From contig NZ_JADG01000019.1 of NCBI RefSeq assembly GCF_000518265.1, forward strand, positions 112,813 to 176,812: a stretch of 64,000 bases of DNA, in the 5' to 3' direction. This DNA comes from Actinomadura oligospora ATCC 43269 (lineage in GTDB: Bacteria; Actinomycetota; Actinomycetes; Streptosporangiales; Streptosporangiaceae). The position numbers and the translations under genes were made by a program. Shown here piece after piece: positions 7,896-17,160 of this stretch (position 1 is the first letter of the stretch; each line of letters opens with the position of its first letter). Under the pieces are notes generated by a model. It made no database searches and had not been told where the DNA came from. It was given only the letters and a program-made list of their open reading frames with translations.

Positions 7896-8702
7896 TCAGA
7901 GCAGGTCGAGGTCGGCGAGGTCCGAGCGCGGGGAGTCGATGTCGCAGGAGCCGAACGCGGTGAACATCCGGCGCGCCGTTTCGCGCTGGTCATCGGTCAG
8001 GCCACGCACCCGGGAGGCGATGGCGACCGGATCGGTCGCCAGGAGGTCCTCGATGCTCCCGCCGTGCGCCGTGGCCAGCAGGATGTTCAGGAACCCGTGG
8101 TGGACGAACCCCGTCTCCGGGTCCGCGTGGCGCACGGCATGGTGCAGGCCCGCCGTGCACTTGAACGGCAACCGCCGCTCGACGCACGCCCCCACGAAGA
8201 CCGCGACCTCATCGGGCGACGGAAACGCGTCGGCCGTCACCCCGCCTGTCCGGAGCTTGGCCCCGACCTGCGCCCCGGCCTCGCGCGCGGCGGCGATCCC
8301 GTCCAGCACCACGTGCCACGAGGCCGCCCGCCGCACCTCAAGGAACGCCGGAGCCTCCGTGGCCAGCGCCGCGATCGTGACCGTCGCGGCCCGCGCCTGG
8401 TCGGCGTCCTCGGGCAACGCGACCTCGATCCCCCGCAGCCGGAGCCGGGGCTCGGACACCACGTCCTCCAACGCCTTCGGCAGGTCGTCCACCCCGGTGT
8501 CCGCGATCACCCCGACATCCAGGAGATCGTCCGCCGCCAGCAGCGTCCGCAACTCGGCGACCCGCGACGCCGGACACAGGAACCGCCCGATCACCACGTC
8601 CCCGGCCGCGTCCCGATACGCGGGCAGAGCCTTCTCCAACGACTCCCGCGCCGGCGGGAACAGCGCCGCGTCATCCACGATCCCAGCGAACAGTCGCCCC
8701 AT
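7896..8702 (-). CDS. Conserved protein linked to tyrosine catabolism, function unknown
   Basis: 268 aa beginning MGRLFAGIVDDAALFPPARE; earlier starts run into repetitive DNA. I do not recognise a catalytic family. The sequence (DVGVIADTG, RGIEVALPED, FKCTAGLHHAVRH, GFVHHGFLNILLATAHG) looks like an alpha/beta barrel with conserved His residues. It ends 55 bp before fahA on the same strand and sits opposite hmgA, so a role in aromatic amino acid degradation is inferred from context only. Confidence 0.75.
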   Translation of the reverse strand: MGRLFAGIVDDAALFPPARESLEKALPAYRDAAGDVVIGRFLCPASRVAELRTLLAADDLLDVGVIADTGVDDLPKALEDVVSEPRLRLRGIEVALPEDADQARAATVTIAALATEAPAFLEVRRAASWHVVLDGIAAAREAGAQVGAKLRTGGVTADAFPSPDEVAVFVGACVERRLPFKCTAGLHHAVRHADPETGFVHHGFLNILLATAHGGSIEDLLATDPVAIASRVRGLTDDQRETARRMFTAFGSCDIDSPRSDLADLDLL

Positions 8703-8763
8703 ACCTGGAGAAGTACCCCCGCACCCCCACCCCCACCCGACCATTTCCGGCCCCCCCAAACCA

Positions 8764-8960
8764 CGCCCGTGCCCGCGCGCCGACGCGCCTGCGCCCTGCG
8801 GGCCGACCCGCCGCCTGCGCCCCGCCTCACTCGCCCCCGCGGGCCGCCCCATCCGTGCTTGCGGGCCGACCCGCCCGTGCCCGCGCGCCGACGCGCCTGG
8901 GCCCTGCGGGCCGACCCGCCGCCCTACCCGCCCCCGCGGGCTGTTCCATCCGCGCCTGAG
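8764..8960. repeat. Imperfect ~108-bp tandem duplication
   Basis: The block CGCCCGTGCCCGCGCGCCGA with its following 35 bp recurs at 8764 and 8872, and the downstream CCCCCGCGGGC...CCATCCG segment also repeats. The period is 108 bp and there are just under two copies. It lies in the non-coding gap upstream of the gene ending at 7896. Confidence 0.65.
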
Positions 8961-9375
8961 TTCGCTATGACGGAGATTCCCTCTTGGTCGTTCCTGCGGC
9001 GGGACTCGCGATCCGTCGTGTCATGGCGGAGTCCGTGCCTTGCTGTTCGCCTTCGGTGGAGGGGTTGGCGTGGTGTTCGCGTCCTTTGGTGTTCCCGGAG
9101 CGCGCTGAGGTCGAAGGGCCCGCATCCGCCGAACGCGCGAGGGGCGCTGGTGAGCCCGCATCGACGATCGTTCTGTGATTTCCGTGGCTGAGGCATGGCC
9201 TTCGCCAGGGGGAATTGGACGCGGTATCGGGGCGCGGAGTCAGCGGAGGGGCGTCAGGAGAGCGTCGGCGGCGGGCCGGGACGGGGGCGGCACGCGCGTG
9301 TGCGGGTGTGCTGCGTCCGAAACGTGTCGCGACGTACGGTGTTGGTGACGATGACGTCCCCTATTGGAGGCAGCG
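8961..9375. other. Non-coding interval upstream of hmgA
   Basis: No frame with a start, ribosome site and family resemblance is visible. GGAGG at 9366-9370 belongs to hmgA. The hmgA promoter must lie here but I see no convincing hexamers. Confidence 0.5.
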
Positions 9376-10566
9376 ATGCCGTACTACCGGGTCGTGGGTG
9401 AGGTTCCGCGCAAGCGTCACGTGCAGTTCCGCCGTCCGGACGGTGGTCTTTACGCCGAGGAGCTGATGGGCGAGGAGGGATTCTCCTCCGACTCGAGCCT
9501 GCTCTACCACCGGCACGCCCCGACGGCGATCATCAAGAGCGAGGGCCTGGACGACGTGGCCGTGGCGGAGGGGCTGGCCCCGAACCATCCGCTGCAGCCG
9601 CGCGGCTACCGCACCCAGGATCTCCCGGTCGGCGGGGACCTGGTGCTCGGACGCCAGGTCCTGTTCGGCAACCAGGACGTGCGGATGTCGTTCGTGGCCT
9701 CGTCCGGCGGGCCCAGCGAGCTGTACCGCAACTCGGTGGGAGCCGAGGTCGTCTACGTCCAGACGGGGCGGGCGACGTTCGAGTCGACCTATGGCGCGCT
9801 GGAGGTCGGCGAGGGCGACTATGTGGTGATTCCGACCGGGACGATCCACCGCTGGGTCCCGAAGGAGGGCGAGACGGTCCGCGCGCTCGTCATCGAGGCG
9901 AGCGGCCATGTGCGTCCGCCCAGGCGGTACCTGTCGCAGTTCGGGCAGTTCCTTGAGCATGCGCCCTACAGCGAGCGGGATCTGCGCGCGCCCGCCGAGC
10001 CCTTGCAGATGGAGGGCGGCGAGGTGCCGGTCATCGTGCGCACGCGTGGAGGGCTGTCCAGGCTGACGTACCTGAACCACCCGTTCGACGTGGTCGGGTG
10101 GGACGGCTGCCTGTACCCGTACGTGTTCAACATCCACGACTTCGAGCCCATTGTGAAGCGGACGCACGCGCCGCCGCCCGTCCACCAGACGTTCGAGGGG
10201 CCGAACTTCGTGATCTGCTCCTTCTGCCCGCGTCCGCTGGACTTCCACGAGGAGGCCGTGCCGATCCCGTACAACCACCACAACGTGGACTCCGACGAGA
10301 TGATGTTCTACGTCGGCGGCGACTACTCGGCGCGGAAGGGCTCGGGCATCGGGGTCGGATCGATCTCGCTGCATCCGGCCGGGTTCACGCACGGGCCGCA
10401 GCCGGGCGCGGTGGAGGCCGTCATCGACGCGGTGAAGCAGGGGCACGACCGGTCCTCCGAGTTGGCCGTCATGATCGACACGTTCCGTCCGCTGGACCTG
10501 GGCCCCGCCGCCCGCCGCTGCGAAGACCCCGAATACGCCTGGACCTGGGCGCGCACCGCCACCTGA
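9376..10566 (+). CDS. hmgA: Homogentisate 1,2-dioxygenase
   Basis: 396 aa; Fe(II) ring-cleaving dioxygenase converting homogentisate to maleylacetoacetate. Cupin regions include EVVYVQTGRATFEST and DYVVIPTGTIHRWVP, followed by the active-site stretch YNHHNVDSDEMMFYVGG and SISLHPAGFTHGPQPG, which supply His and Glu iron ligands. The ATG at 9376 has a perfect GGAGG. It is divergent from the fahA pair, so together they form the lower tyrosine pathway. The isomerase step gene is not in the window. Confidence 0.95.
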   Translation: MPYYRVVGEVPRKRHVQFRRPDGGLYAEELMGEEGFSSDSSLLYHRHAPTAIIKSEGLDDVAVAEGLAPNHPLQPRGYRTQDLPVGGDLVLGRQVLFGNQDVRMSFVASSGGPSELYRNSVGAEVVYVQTGRATFESTYGALEVGEGDYVVIPTGTIHRWVPKEGETVRALVIEASGHVRPPRRYLSQFGQFLEHAPYSERDLRAPAEPLQMEGGEVPVIVRTRGGLSRLTYLNHPFDVVGWDGCLYPYVFNIHDFEPIVKRTHAPPPVHQTFEGPNFVICSFCPRPLDFHEEAVPIPYNHHNVDSDEMMFYVGGDYSARKGSGIGVGSISLHPAGFTHGPQPGAVEAVIDAVKQGHDRSSELAVMIDTFRPLDLGPAARRCEDPEYAWTWARTAT

Positions 10567-10680
10567 CGCGCCGAACCCGCGATCGCGCCGGCTCTGGCGA
10601 CGAGGGTGCGGCGGGGCGGTGACGGGGGAATGGCGCGGGATGGTGATTTTCTTCGGCGGCGTCGGGGTAATCGGTAGTTT

Positions 10681-11460
10681 GTGCCATTTCCTCGTTCGGT
10701 GCTGGAGCGGGCTGCCTCGCAGGGGCTCGGCGTGCCGGTCCGGGTGTTCGACGCCCGGACCGGCCGTCGGCGTGCGGTCGGCTGGCTGGTCTTGCTCGGT
10801 CTCGCCGTCCTCGTGCTCGCGCCCGCGTCCGTCCTGTACCTGCGCGCGGGACGGTTCTGGATCGGGATCCTGGCCGCGTCCGTCGGCGCCGCGTATCTGG
10901 TCCTCGCGGTACGGATCCTCCTGCGCGCGGGGCTGCGGGAGGACAGACCCGTCGTCTACCTGTTCGGAGGCGGCCTGGTCTACGCCGGGACGGGACGGGC
11001 GGTGGCCTACCGCTGGGACGACCTGTCCGCCGTGACCGTCGCGGGTGTTCGCGGCGGGTCGCGCGGGCGGACGCGTTGGCGCTTCACCGTGACCGCCGAG
11101 GGCGGACGCGACCTGCCGCTCGACGACGGGCTGCCGGACGTGCGGCGACTCGGCGACGTCGTCGTCGCGGAGGTCACGGCGCGGGCCGTCCCGCGGCTCA
11201 CGGCGGTCGTGCGGAGCGGCGGGACGGCCCGGCTCGGGGCGTTCGAGGTCGGCCCGGACGGCATCGGCAAGGACGGTCAGCTGGTGCCGTGGCCCGCCGT
11301 CCGTGACGTGAGCATGGCGAACGGGCTGGTCAGGGTGGGTTCGGCCGACGGCGTCCGGGAGCTGACCGCGCTCGCGGCGCACACGCCCAACGCGGTCGCG
11401 CTCGTGGAGCTCTGCGCGCGCCTCGCCACGGCGCGGGCGCGTGACCGTCCCGTCCGGTAG
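10681..11460 (+). CDS. Two-TM membrane protein resembling DUF6585
   Basis: 259 aa. Two adjacent hydrophobic segments (about residues 33-55 and 61-83) precede a cytosolic region with two PH-like beta-rich repeats (VVYLFGGGLVYAG, then LGAFEVGPDGIGKDGQ). I recall similar Streptomyces proteins annotated DUF6585, but cannot confirm. The GTG at 10681 lacks a strong ribosome site. No function is assigned. Confidence 0.7.
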   Translation: MPFPRSVLERAASQGLGVPVRVFDARTGRRRAVGWLVLLGLAVLVLAPASVLYLRAGRFWIGILAASVGAAYLVLAVRILLRAGLREDRPVVYLFGGGLVYAGTGRAVAYRWDDLSAVTVAGVRGGSRGRTRWRFTVTAEGGRDLPLDDGLPDVRRLGDVVVAEVTARAVPRLTAVVRSGGTARLGAFEVGPDGIGKDGQLVPWPAVRDVSMANGLVRVGSADGVRELTALAAHTPNAVALVELCARLATARARDRPVR

Positions 11461-11535
11461 TGGACCCCGGGTGATCGCCGGCGGACGGCGCGCGTGCGAC
11501 GATGCCCTGACCTGATGATCGTCTGGAGGGGCGGC

Positions 11536-11925
11536 ATGGCGGAGAAGGCGCTCAACGACAAGGCCCGTGCGTTGTTCGACGGGAAGAACTTCGTGACGGT
11601 GGCGACGATCAACGCGGACGGCGCGCCGCAGGCGAGCCCGGTCTGGGCGAAGGTGGACGGCGACGCGGTCGTGTTCTCCACGACCAGGGGACGGCGCAAG
11701 CACACCAACCTCGTCCGCGACCCGCGGATCAACCTGACGACCTACGACCTGGCCAACCCCTACGACTACGCCGAGATCCGCGGCACGGTCACCATCGAGG
11801 ACGACCCGGACGCCGAGCTCATCGAGGAGCTGTCCCAGAAGTACACCGGGGGCCCGTGGAAGCCGCAGGGACCGGAGGAGCGCGTGATCGTCCGCGTGAC
11901 CCCGTCCTACGTCTTCAGCCGCTGA
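11536..11925 (+). CDS. PPOX-class flavin/F420-dependent oxidoreductase
   Basis: 129 aa split-barrel protein. FVTVATINADGAPQASPVWAK and VVFSTTRGRRKHTNLVRDPR are the typical strands and phosphate-binding segment of the Rv1155-like, F420-binding subfamily of pyridoxamine-phosphate-oxidase-fold proteins. The length fits the family. The ATG at 11536 follows GGAGGGG. Substrate unknown. Confidence 0.85.
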   Translation: MAEKALNDKARALFDGKNFVTVATINADGAPQASPVWAKVDGDAVVFSTTRGRRKHTNLVRDPRINLTTYDLANPYDYAEIRGTVTIEDDPDAELIEELSQKYTGGPWKPQGPEERVIVRVTPSYVFSR

Positions 11926-12044
11926 CCGACCCGCCGCGTCGCCGCGTGGCCGCCCCTCCCGGCCTTGTCCGGCCGGGCGTGGGGCGGGCGGGGAGGCAGG
12001 GAAGAAAGGTCGGCTTGGGACGGCACGCCTCCCGCACGATCCAA

Positions 12045-12050
12045 TAACCT
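12045..12050 (+). promoter_or_regulatory. -10 element for leaderless cysS mRNA
   Basis: TAACCT ends exactly 6 nt before the GTG at 12057 and no Shine-Dalgarno sequence is present, so transcription should begin at the start codon. Confidence 0.5.
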
Positions 12051-12056
12051 TGGGGC

Positions 12057-13451
12057 GTGAGCCTGCGCCTTTACGACACCAGCACCCGTACCGTCCGCGC
12101 GTTCGAGCCGCTCCGAGAGGGCCGCGTCGGGATGTACGTCTGTGGTGCGACGCCGCAGGCCTCCCCGCACATCGGGCACCTGCGCTCGGGCGTCATCTAC
12201 GACGTGCTGCTGCGCTGGCTGCGGGCGTCGGGGTACGAGGTGACCTTCGTCCGGAACGTCACCGACATCGACGACAAGATCATCAAGGTGGCCGCCGACA
12301 CCGGCGAGCCGTGGTTCGCGGTCGCCGAGGGCAACCAGCGGATCTTCGGCCGGGGGTACGAGCGGCTCGGCTGCCTGCCGCCGACGATCGAGCCGCGCGC
12401 GACCGGGCACGTCCCGGAGATGATCAAGCTGATGCGGCGGCTGATCGACAACGGGCACGCCTACGCGTCCGAGGGTGACGTCTACTTCGACGTGAACTCC
12501 TGGGCCGGGCGGTACGGCGAGCTGTCCAACCAGCGCCTCGAGAACATGCGGTCGGCCGGGGACACCCCGAACGAGGACGCCAAGCGCGACGCGCGCGACT
12601 TCGCGCTCTGGAAGGGCGCCAAGCCGGGCGAGCCCGCGTGGGAGACGCCGTGGGGCGAGGGCCGTCCCGGCTGGCACCTGGAGTGCTCGGCGATGGCGAC
12701 GATGTACCTCGGCCCGGAGTTCGACATCCACGGCGGCGGCGTCGACCTGATCTTCCCGCACCACGAGAACGAGATCGCCCAGTCCAGGGCCGCGGGCGAT
12801 GATTTCGCCCGCTACTGGATGCACAACGGGCTGCTCACCGTGGACGGCGAGAAGATGAGCAAGTCCATCGGCAACGTCGTGCTGCTGACCGACCTGCTCG
12901 GCCGGGCGCGTCCCGCCGAGGTGCGGTACTACCTCGCGTCCGCGCACTACCGCTCGCTGATGGACTACACCGACGCCGCGCTCGCCGAGGCGGTCGCCGC
13001 CTACCAGCGCGTCGAGGGGTTCGTGAAGCGCGCCGCCGAGGTCGTCGGGGCGGGCGAGCCGGACGGGCTGCCGGGCGCGTTCGTCCAGGCCATGGACGAC
13101 GACCTGGGCGTCCCGCAGGCGCTCGCGGCCGTGCACGAGACCGTCCGGGAGGGCAACAACGCCCTCGCCGCCGAGGACAAGGACGCCGTCCGGCGGCACC
13201 TGGCCTCGGTCCGGGCGATGACCGGCGTGCTCGGCCTCGACCCGCTGTCGGACGAGTGGGACGCCACGACCGGCGACGACCTCACCCCGGTGGTCGAGGC
13301 CCTGGTCAAGGTGGCCCTCGAGCAGCGGCAGGAGGCGCGCAAGCGCAAGGACTACGCCGCCGCCGACGCCATCCGCGACCAGCTCACCGACGCGGGCGTC
13401 CTCGTCGAGGACACCCCCCACGGCCCCCGCTGGGACCTGAAGCGCGACTGA
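12057..13451 (+). CDS. cysS: Cysteinyl-tRNA synthetase
   Basis: 464 aa class I synthetase. The zinc ligand Cys29 lies in MYVCGATPQ, the HIGH box in SPHIGHLRSG (38-41) and the KMSKS loop in GEKMSKSIGN. FPHHENEIAQS completes the zinc site. The anticodon-binding C-terminus (KRKDYAAADAIRDQL) is present. The gene is probably leaderless (see 12045). It sits between ispF and rlmB as in other actinobacteria, but here with the tyrosine-catabolism genes inserted. Confidence 0.97.
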   Translation: MSLRLYDTSTRTVRAFEPLREGRVGMYVCGATPQASPHIGHLRSGVIYDVLLRWLRASGYEVTFVRNVTDIDDKIIKVAADTGEPWFAVAEGNQRIFGRGYERLGCLPPTIEPRATGHVPEMIKLMRRLIDNGHAYASEGDVYFDVNSWAGRYGELSNQRLENMRSAGDTPNEDAKRDARDFALWKGAKPGEPAWETPWGEGRPGWHLECSAMATMYLGPEFDIHGGGVDLIFPHHENEIAQSRAAGDDFARYWMHNGLLTVDGEKMSKSIGNVVLLTDLLGRARPAEVRYYLASAHYRSLMDYTDAALAEAVAAYQRVEGFVKRAAEVVGAGEPDGLPGAFVQAMDDDLGVPQALAAVHETVREGNNALAAEDKDAVRRHLASVRAMTGVLGLDPLSDEWDATTGDDLTPVVEALVKVALEQRQEARKRKDYAAADAIRDQLTDAGVLVEDTPHGPRWDLKRD

Positions 13452-13566
13452 CGTCCCGCCCCGATCCCGCGAACCGCCGCGTTCCCGCCCGTCCGGCGCT
13501 GTTCGGGCGGACGGGACGCGGCGTAGCGTCGGAAGGGTCCGTCGCATCTCCTGCGAGGTGGTCCCG

Positions 13567-14157
13567 TTGTTCGAACGGTTCTCCGACGACGCGCGGCAGG
13601 CGGTCGTCCTGTCCCAGGACGAGGCCCGGAGGCTCGGGCACTCCGCGATCGGCGCCGAGCACCTGCTGCTCGGCCTCGTCCGCGGTGACGAGCCGGGGGT
13701 CGGCTCGGTGCTCGGCCGGGCCGGACTCGACCTGGAGCGGCTGCGCGCCGAGTTCGCCGAGCTCGTCCCGGCCGACGAGGGCGGGCCGCCCGACCACGTG
13801 CCCTTCACTCCGCGCGCCAAGAAGGTGCTGGAGCTCGGGCTCCGTGAGGCGGGCCGGCTCGGCTCGGAGGTGATCGTCCCCGGGCACCTGCTGCTCGGGA
13901 TGATCCGCGAGGGCCAGGGGCGGGCCGTCCGGGTGATCGCCGACGCCGTCGGCGACCTGGAGCTCGTCCGGCGGGAGGTCGAGCGGTCGCTGCGCGGGCG
14001 GGCGGCCCGCACCATGCCGCTCAGCCTCCTGCGCGGCGGACGCGCCGTCGCCGGGGAGCGCCTCGAGCGGATCGAGGCCCGCCTCACCGCCATCGAGACC
14101 CATCTCGTCCGGCTCGCGGCCCGTCTGGACCCGCCGAACGACCGTCCGGAGTCCTGA
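13567..14157 (+). CDS. Orphan Clp N-terminal repeat protein
   Basis: 196 aa from a TTG at 13567, chosen because MFERFSDDARQAVVLSQDEA matches the exact N-terminus of ClpC and GAGGTGG is well spaced before it; the GTG at 13558 is the alternative. Two Clp-N repeats (residues about 1-60 and 75-145: FTPRAKKVLELGLREA, VPGHLLLGMIREGQG) resemble the ClpC adaptor-binding domain, but no AAA module follows. A helical tail ends the protein. It may bind protease substrates or adaptors; this is inference. Confidence 0.8.
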   Translation: MFERFSDDARQAVVLSQDEARRLGHSAIGAEHLLLGLVRGDEPGVGSVLGRAGLDLERLRAEFAELVPADEGGPPDHVPFTPRAKKVLELGLREAGRLGSEVIVPGHLLLGMIREGQGRAVRVIADAVGDLELVRREVERSLRGRAARTMPLSLLRGGRAVAGERLERIEARLTAIETHLVRLAARLDPPNDRPES

Positions 14158-14349
14158 ACCGCCGTCCCCGAAGGGCGAGGAGCGAGGCCGGTCCAGGGTG
14201 ATGGCGTGGGCAGGGGCGGACGGCGCCTAAAATCAGAGGTTTGGAGGGCGCGCGCGGAAATCCCCGGGCGCGTCCGAGATCTGAGCCGCCCGACGCCACG
14301 AGGGCGTGCACTCCGCAAGCCGCAACGTCGCGAAGGGCGTAAAGGAATC

Positions 14350-15282
14350 ATGCCGAAGCGCAAGGGTAAGGGCCCCACCCCGAAGGCCGAGAACCGGCAC
14401 TGGCACGGCAAGCGCCAGAAGGCCCGGGCCGTCAAGAGCTCCCGCCGCACCGGGACCGACACGCTCGGTCCGGGCGGGGTGCGCGCCGCCCGCAAGACCG
14501 CGGCCGAGGCCGCCAAGGCGCCCACCGGACGCCCGGCCGGGGCCCGGCGGGCGACCGGCGAGACGCCGGAGCTGGTCACCGGCCGCAACCCGGTGGTCGA
14601 GGCGCTGCGCGCCAAGGTGCCTGGGTCGGCGCTGTACGTGACCGACGCGCGGGACGACCGGATCCGGGAGGCGATTCAGATCGCCGCCGACCGGAACATC
14701 CCGCTGCTGGAGGCCGGGCGCACCGAGCTCGACCGGCTCACCGACGGGGCCGTCCACCAGGGGATCGCGCTGCAGGTCAAGCCGTACCGGTACGCCCACG
14801 CGGACGACCTGCTCCGCGGCACCCGCCCCCTGATCGTCGCGCTGGACGGGATCACCGACCCGCGCAACCTCGGCGCGATCGTGCGCAGCGCCGCCGCGTT
14901 CGGCGCGTCCGGCGTGGTGGTGCCGGAGCGGCGCGCGGCCGGTGTCACCGCGGGCGCGTGGAAGACCTCCGCCGGGACGCTCGCGAGCATCCCGGTCGCG
15001 CAGACCACCAACCTCGCCCGGCAGCTGAAGGCGTACCAGAAGGCGGGCTGCTTCGTCGCCGGGCTGGACGCCGCGGGCGGCACCACGGTCGGCGACCTGG
15101 AGATCGCGGACGGCCCGTTCGTGCTGGTCGTGGGCTCGGAGGGCAAGGGCCTCGGCCGGCTGGTCGCCGACACCTGCGACATGCTCGTCACGATCCCGAT
15201 GCCGGGTCAGGCGGAGTCGCTGAACGCCGGTGTCGCGGCCGGTGTCGCGCTCTACGAAGTGTCGCGTCGCCGTTCGTCCTGA
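14350..15282 (+). CDS. rlmB: 23S rRNA 2'-O-methyltransferase, TrmH/SpoU family (RlmB-like)
   Basis: 310 aa. A basic, disordered N-terminus (KRKGKGPTPK, about 75 aa) precedes the SpoU substrate-binding domain (ELVTGRNPVVEALRA). The trefoil-knot SAM domain follows with motifs NLGAIVRSAAAFG, LVVGSEGKGLGRL and IPMPGQAESLNAGVAAGV. Family members methylate G2251 of 23S rRNA. AAAGGA precedes the ATG. Its place after cysS matches M. tuberculosis and Streptomyces. Confidence 0.93.
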   Translation: MPKRKGKGPTPKAENRHWHGKRQKARAVKSSRRTGTDTLGPGGVRAARKTAAEAAKAPTGRPAGARRATGETPELVTGRNPVVEALRAKVPGSALYVTDARDDRIREAIQIAADRNIPLLEAGRTELDRLTDGAVHQGIALQVKPYRYAHADDLLRGTRPLIVALDGITDPRNLGAIVRSAAAFGASGVVVPERRAAGVTAGAWKTSAGTLASIPVAQTTNLARQLKAYQKAGCFVAGLDAAGGTTVGDLEIADGPFVLVVGSEGKGLGRLVADTCDMLVTIPMPGQAESLNAGVAAGVALYEVSRRRSS

Positions 15283-15324
15283 GTAACGTCGGTTCCGGCA
15301 AAACGCACGGAACCGGAGGTTTTT

Positions 15325-16272
<948 letters not shown>

Positions 16273-16306
16273 AGGCCCTCCAAGGGGCGCGGCCCTGAAA
16301 GACGTC

Positions 16307-16336
16307 GAGGCGTCCTCCACCCGTGGAGGACGCCTC
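16307..16336. terminator. Bidirectional terminator
   Basis: Perfect 14-bp stem GAGGCGTCCTCCAC (16307-16320) with a 2-nt loop, between the reductase and the convergent tRNA gene. Confidence 0.85.
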
Positions 16337-16343
16337 GTCTGTG

Positions 16344-16416
16344 AGCCAGCGAGGGGACTTGAACCCCTAACCCTCGGTTTACAAGACCGATGCTCTGCCA
16401 ATTGAGCCACGCTGGC
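16344..16416 (-). tRNA. tRNA-Thr (anticodon TGT)
   Basis: A 73-nt cloverleaf on the minus strand. The acceptor stem GCCAGCG/CGCTGGC has discriminator T, the D loop is GCTCAATTGGCAGAGC, the anticodon loop is CTTGTAA and the T arm is GGGGTTCAAGTCCCC. CCA is not encoded. Confidence 0.96.
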
Positions 16417-16554
16417 GAGTACGTCCCGCATCGTAGTCGAAGGGACGGGTCCGCGCGTCCCTGCTCACTCCGTCGCGGCGCGACCGTGCGTCCCCCGGCC
16501 GTTCTGGGCCGTTTTCGGACGTCCGCCGGCCGCTTCGACGCGTTTTCCGGACGC

Positions 16555-17010
16555 CTACGGGCGTGGCCAGGGACGTCCGGAGAGGCGCTCGATGTCGGTG
16601 TTGAAGCGCTTGAGGAAGGCCGCGAAGGCGGCGACGTCCTCGGCGGACCATTCGGCCATGACCTTGTCCAGCCCCTGGACGATCTCGTCGCGGCACTCGT
16701 CCAGGCGGCGCTCGCCCTCGGCGGTGAGGCGGAACTTGCGGGCGATGCCGCCCTCCGGGTCGGGGATCCGCTCCAGCAGGCCGACCCGGACGAGCGAGGA
16801 CGTCTGCCGGTTCAGGGTGGACTGGTCGAGCCCGAACGCCTCGCTGAGCTGCCGGATCGTCATCGGGCCCTCGATCCGGACGCGGCTGAGCACGATGTAG
16901 GCGCTGCGCTCCAGGCCGCCGATCTCCGACTCGGGGCCGGAGGAGAGCAGCGGGCGGTGGCGGCCGAGCAGCATGGTCTCGTACTCGACCAGGTCCGTCG
17001 GCTTCTGCAT
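16555..17010 (-). CDS. MarR-family transcriptional repressor
   Basis: 151 aa. Winged helix with MTIRQLSEAFGLDQSTLNRQ as recognition region and the wing IPDPEGGIARKFRLTAEGE. Terminal helices form the dimer interface. The ATG at 17010 is chosen; upstream codons lie in the operator. It is divergent from a 14-TM exporter, and three palindromic sites separate them, so it most likely represses both genes and is released by the exported compound. Confidence 0.9.
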   Translation of the reverse strand: MQKPTDLVEYETMLLGRHRPLLSSGPESEIGGLERSAYIVLSRVRIEGPMTIRQLSEAFGLDQSTLNRQTSSLVRVGLLERIPDPEGGIARKFRLTAEGERRLDECRDEIVQGLDKVMAEWSAEDVAAFAAFLKRFNTDIERLSGRPWPRP

Positions 17011-17075
17011 GGCGTTCTCGAAGTCCTTCCCCGTGGGCGTCCGGCTGGCTCCATCCCTACCACACGGTCTCGTGA

Positions 17076-17126
17076 TGTGCATCGCGCACATTTTGTGCAT
17101 CGTGCATGTCATGTGTATCGTGCACA
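17076..17126. promoter_or_regulatory. Triple MarR operator, 18-bp period
   Basis: Three 15-bp near-palindromes of the form TGTGCATCG-CGCACA lie at 17076-17090, 17094-17108 and 17112-17126, start to start exactly 18 bp. The outer two are the best palindromes. They occupy the whole MarR/MFS divergent promoter. Confidence 0.75.
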
Positions 17127-17160
17127 TGCACCCTCGCCCCCGACGACGCAGGAGAACACG

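Noticed and set aside
2162..9191. Very long frames (about 1050 aa each) at 2162-5317 and 5997-9191 on the plus strand
   Set aside because: They run antisense to or out of frame with clear genes, are Arg/Pro/Gly-rich with no domains, and arise from GC bias at codon positions.
16344..16416. tRNA-Thr as an integration site
   Set aside because: No duplicated tRNA 3' end or integrase lies near it; the only integrase in the window is tied to the groEL att site.
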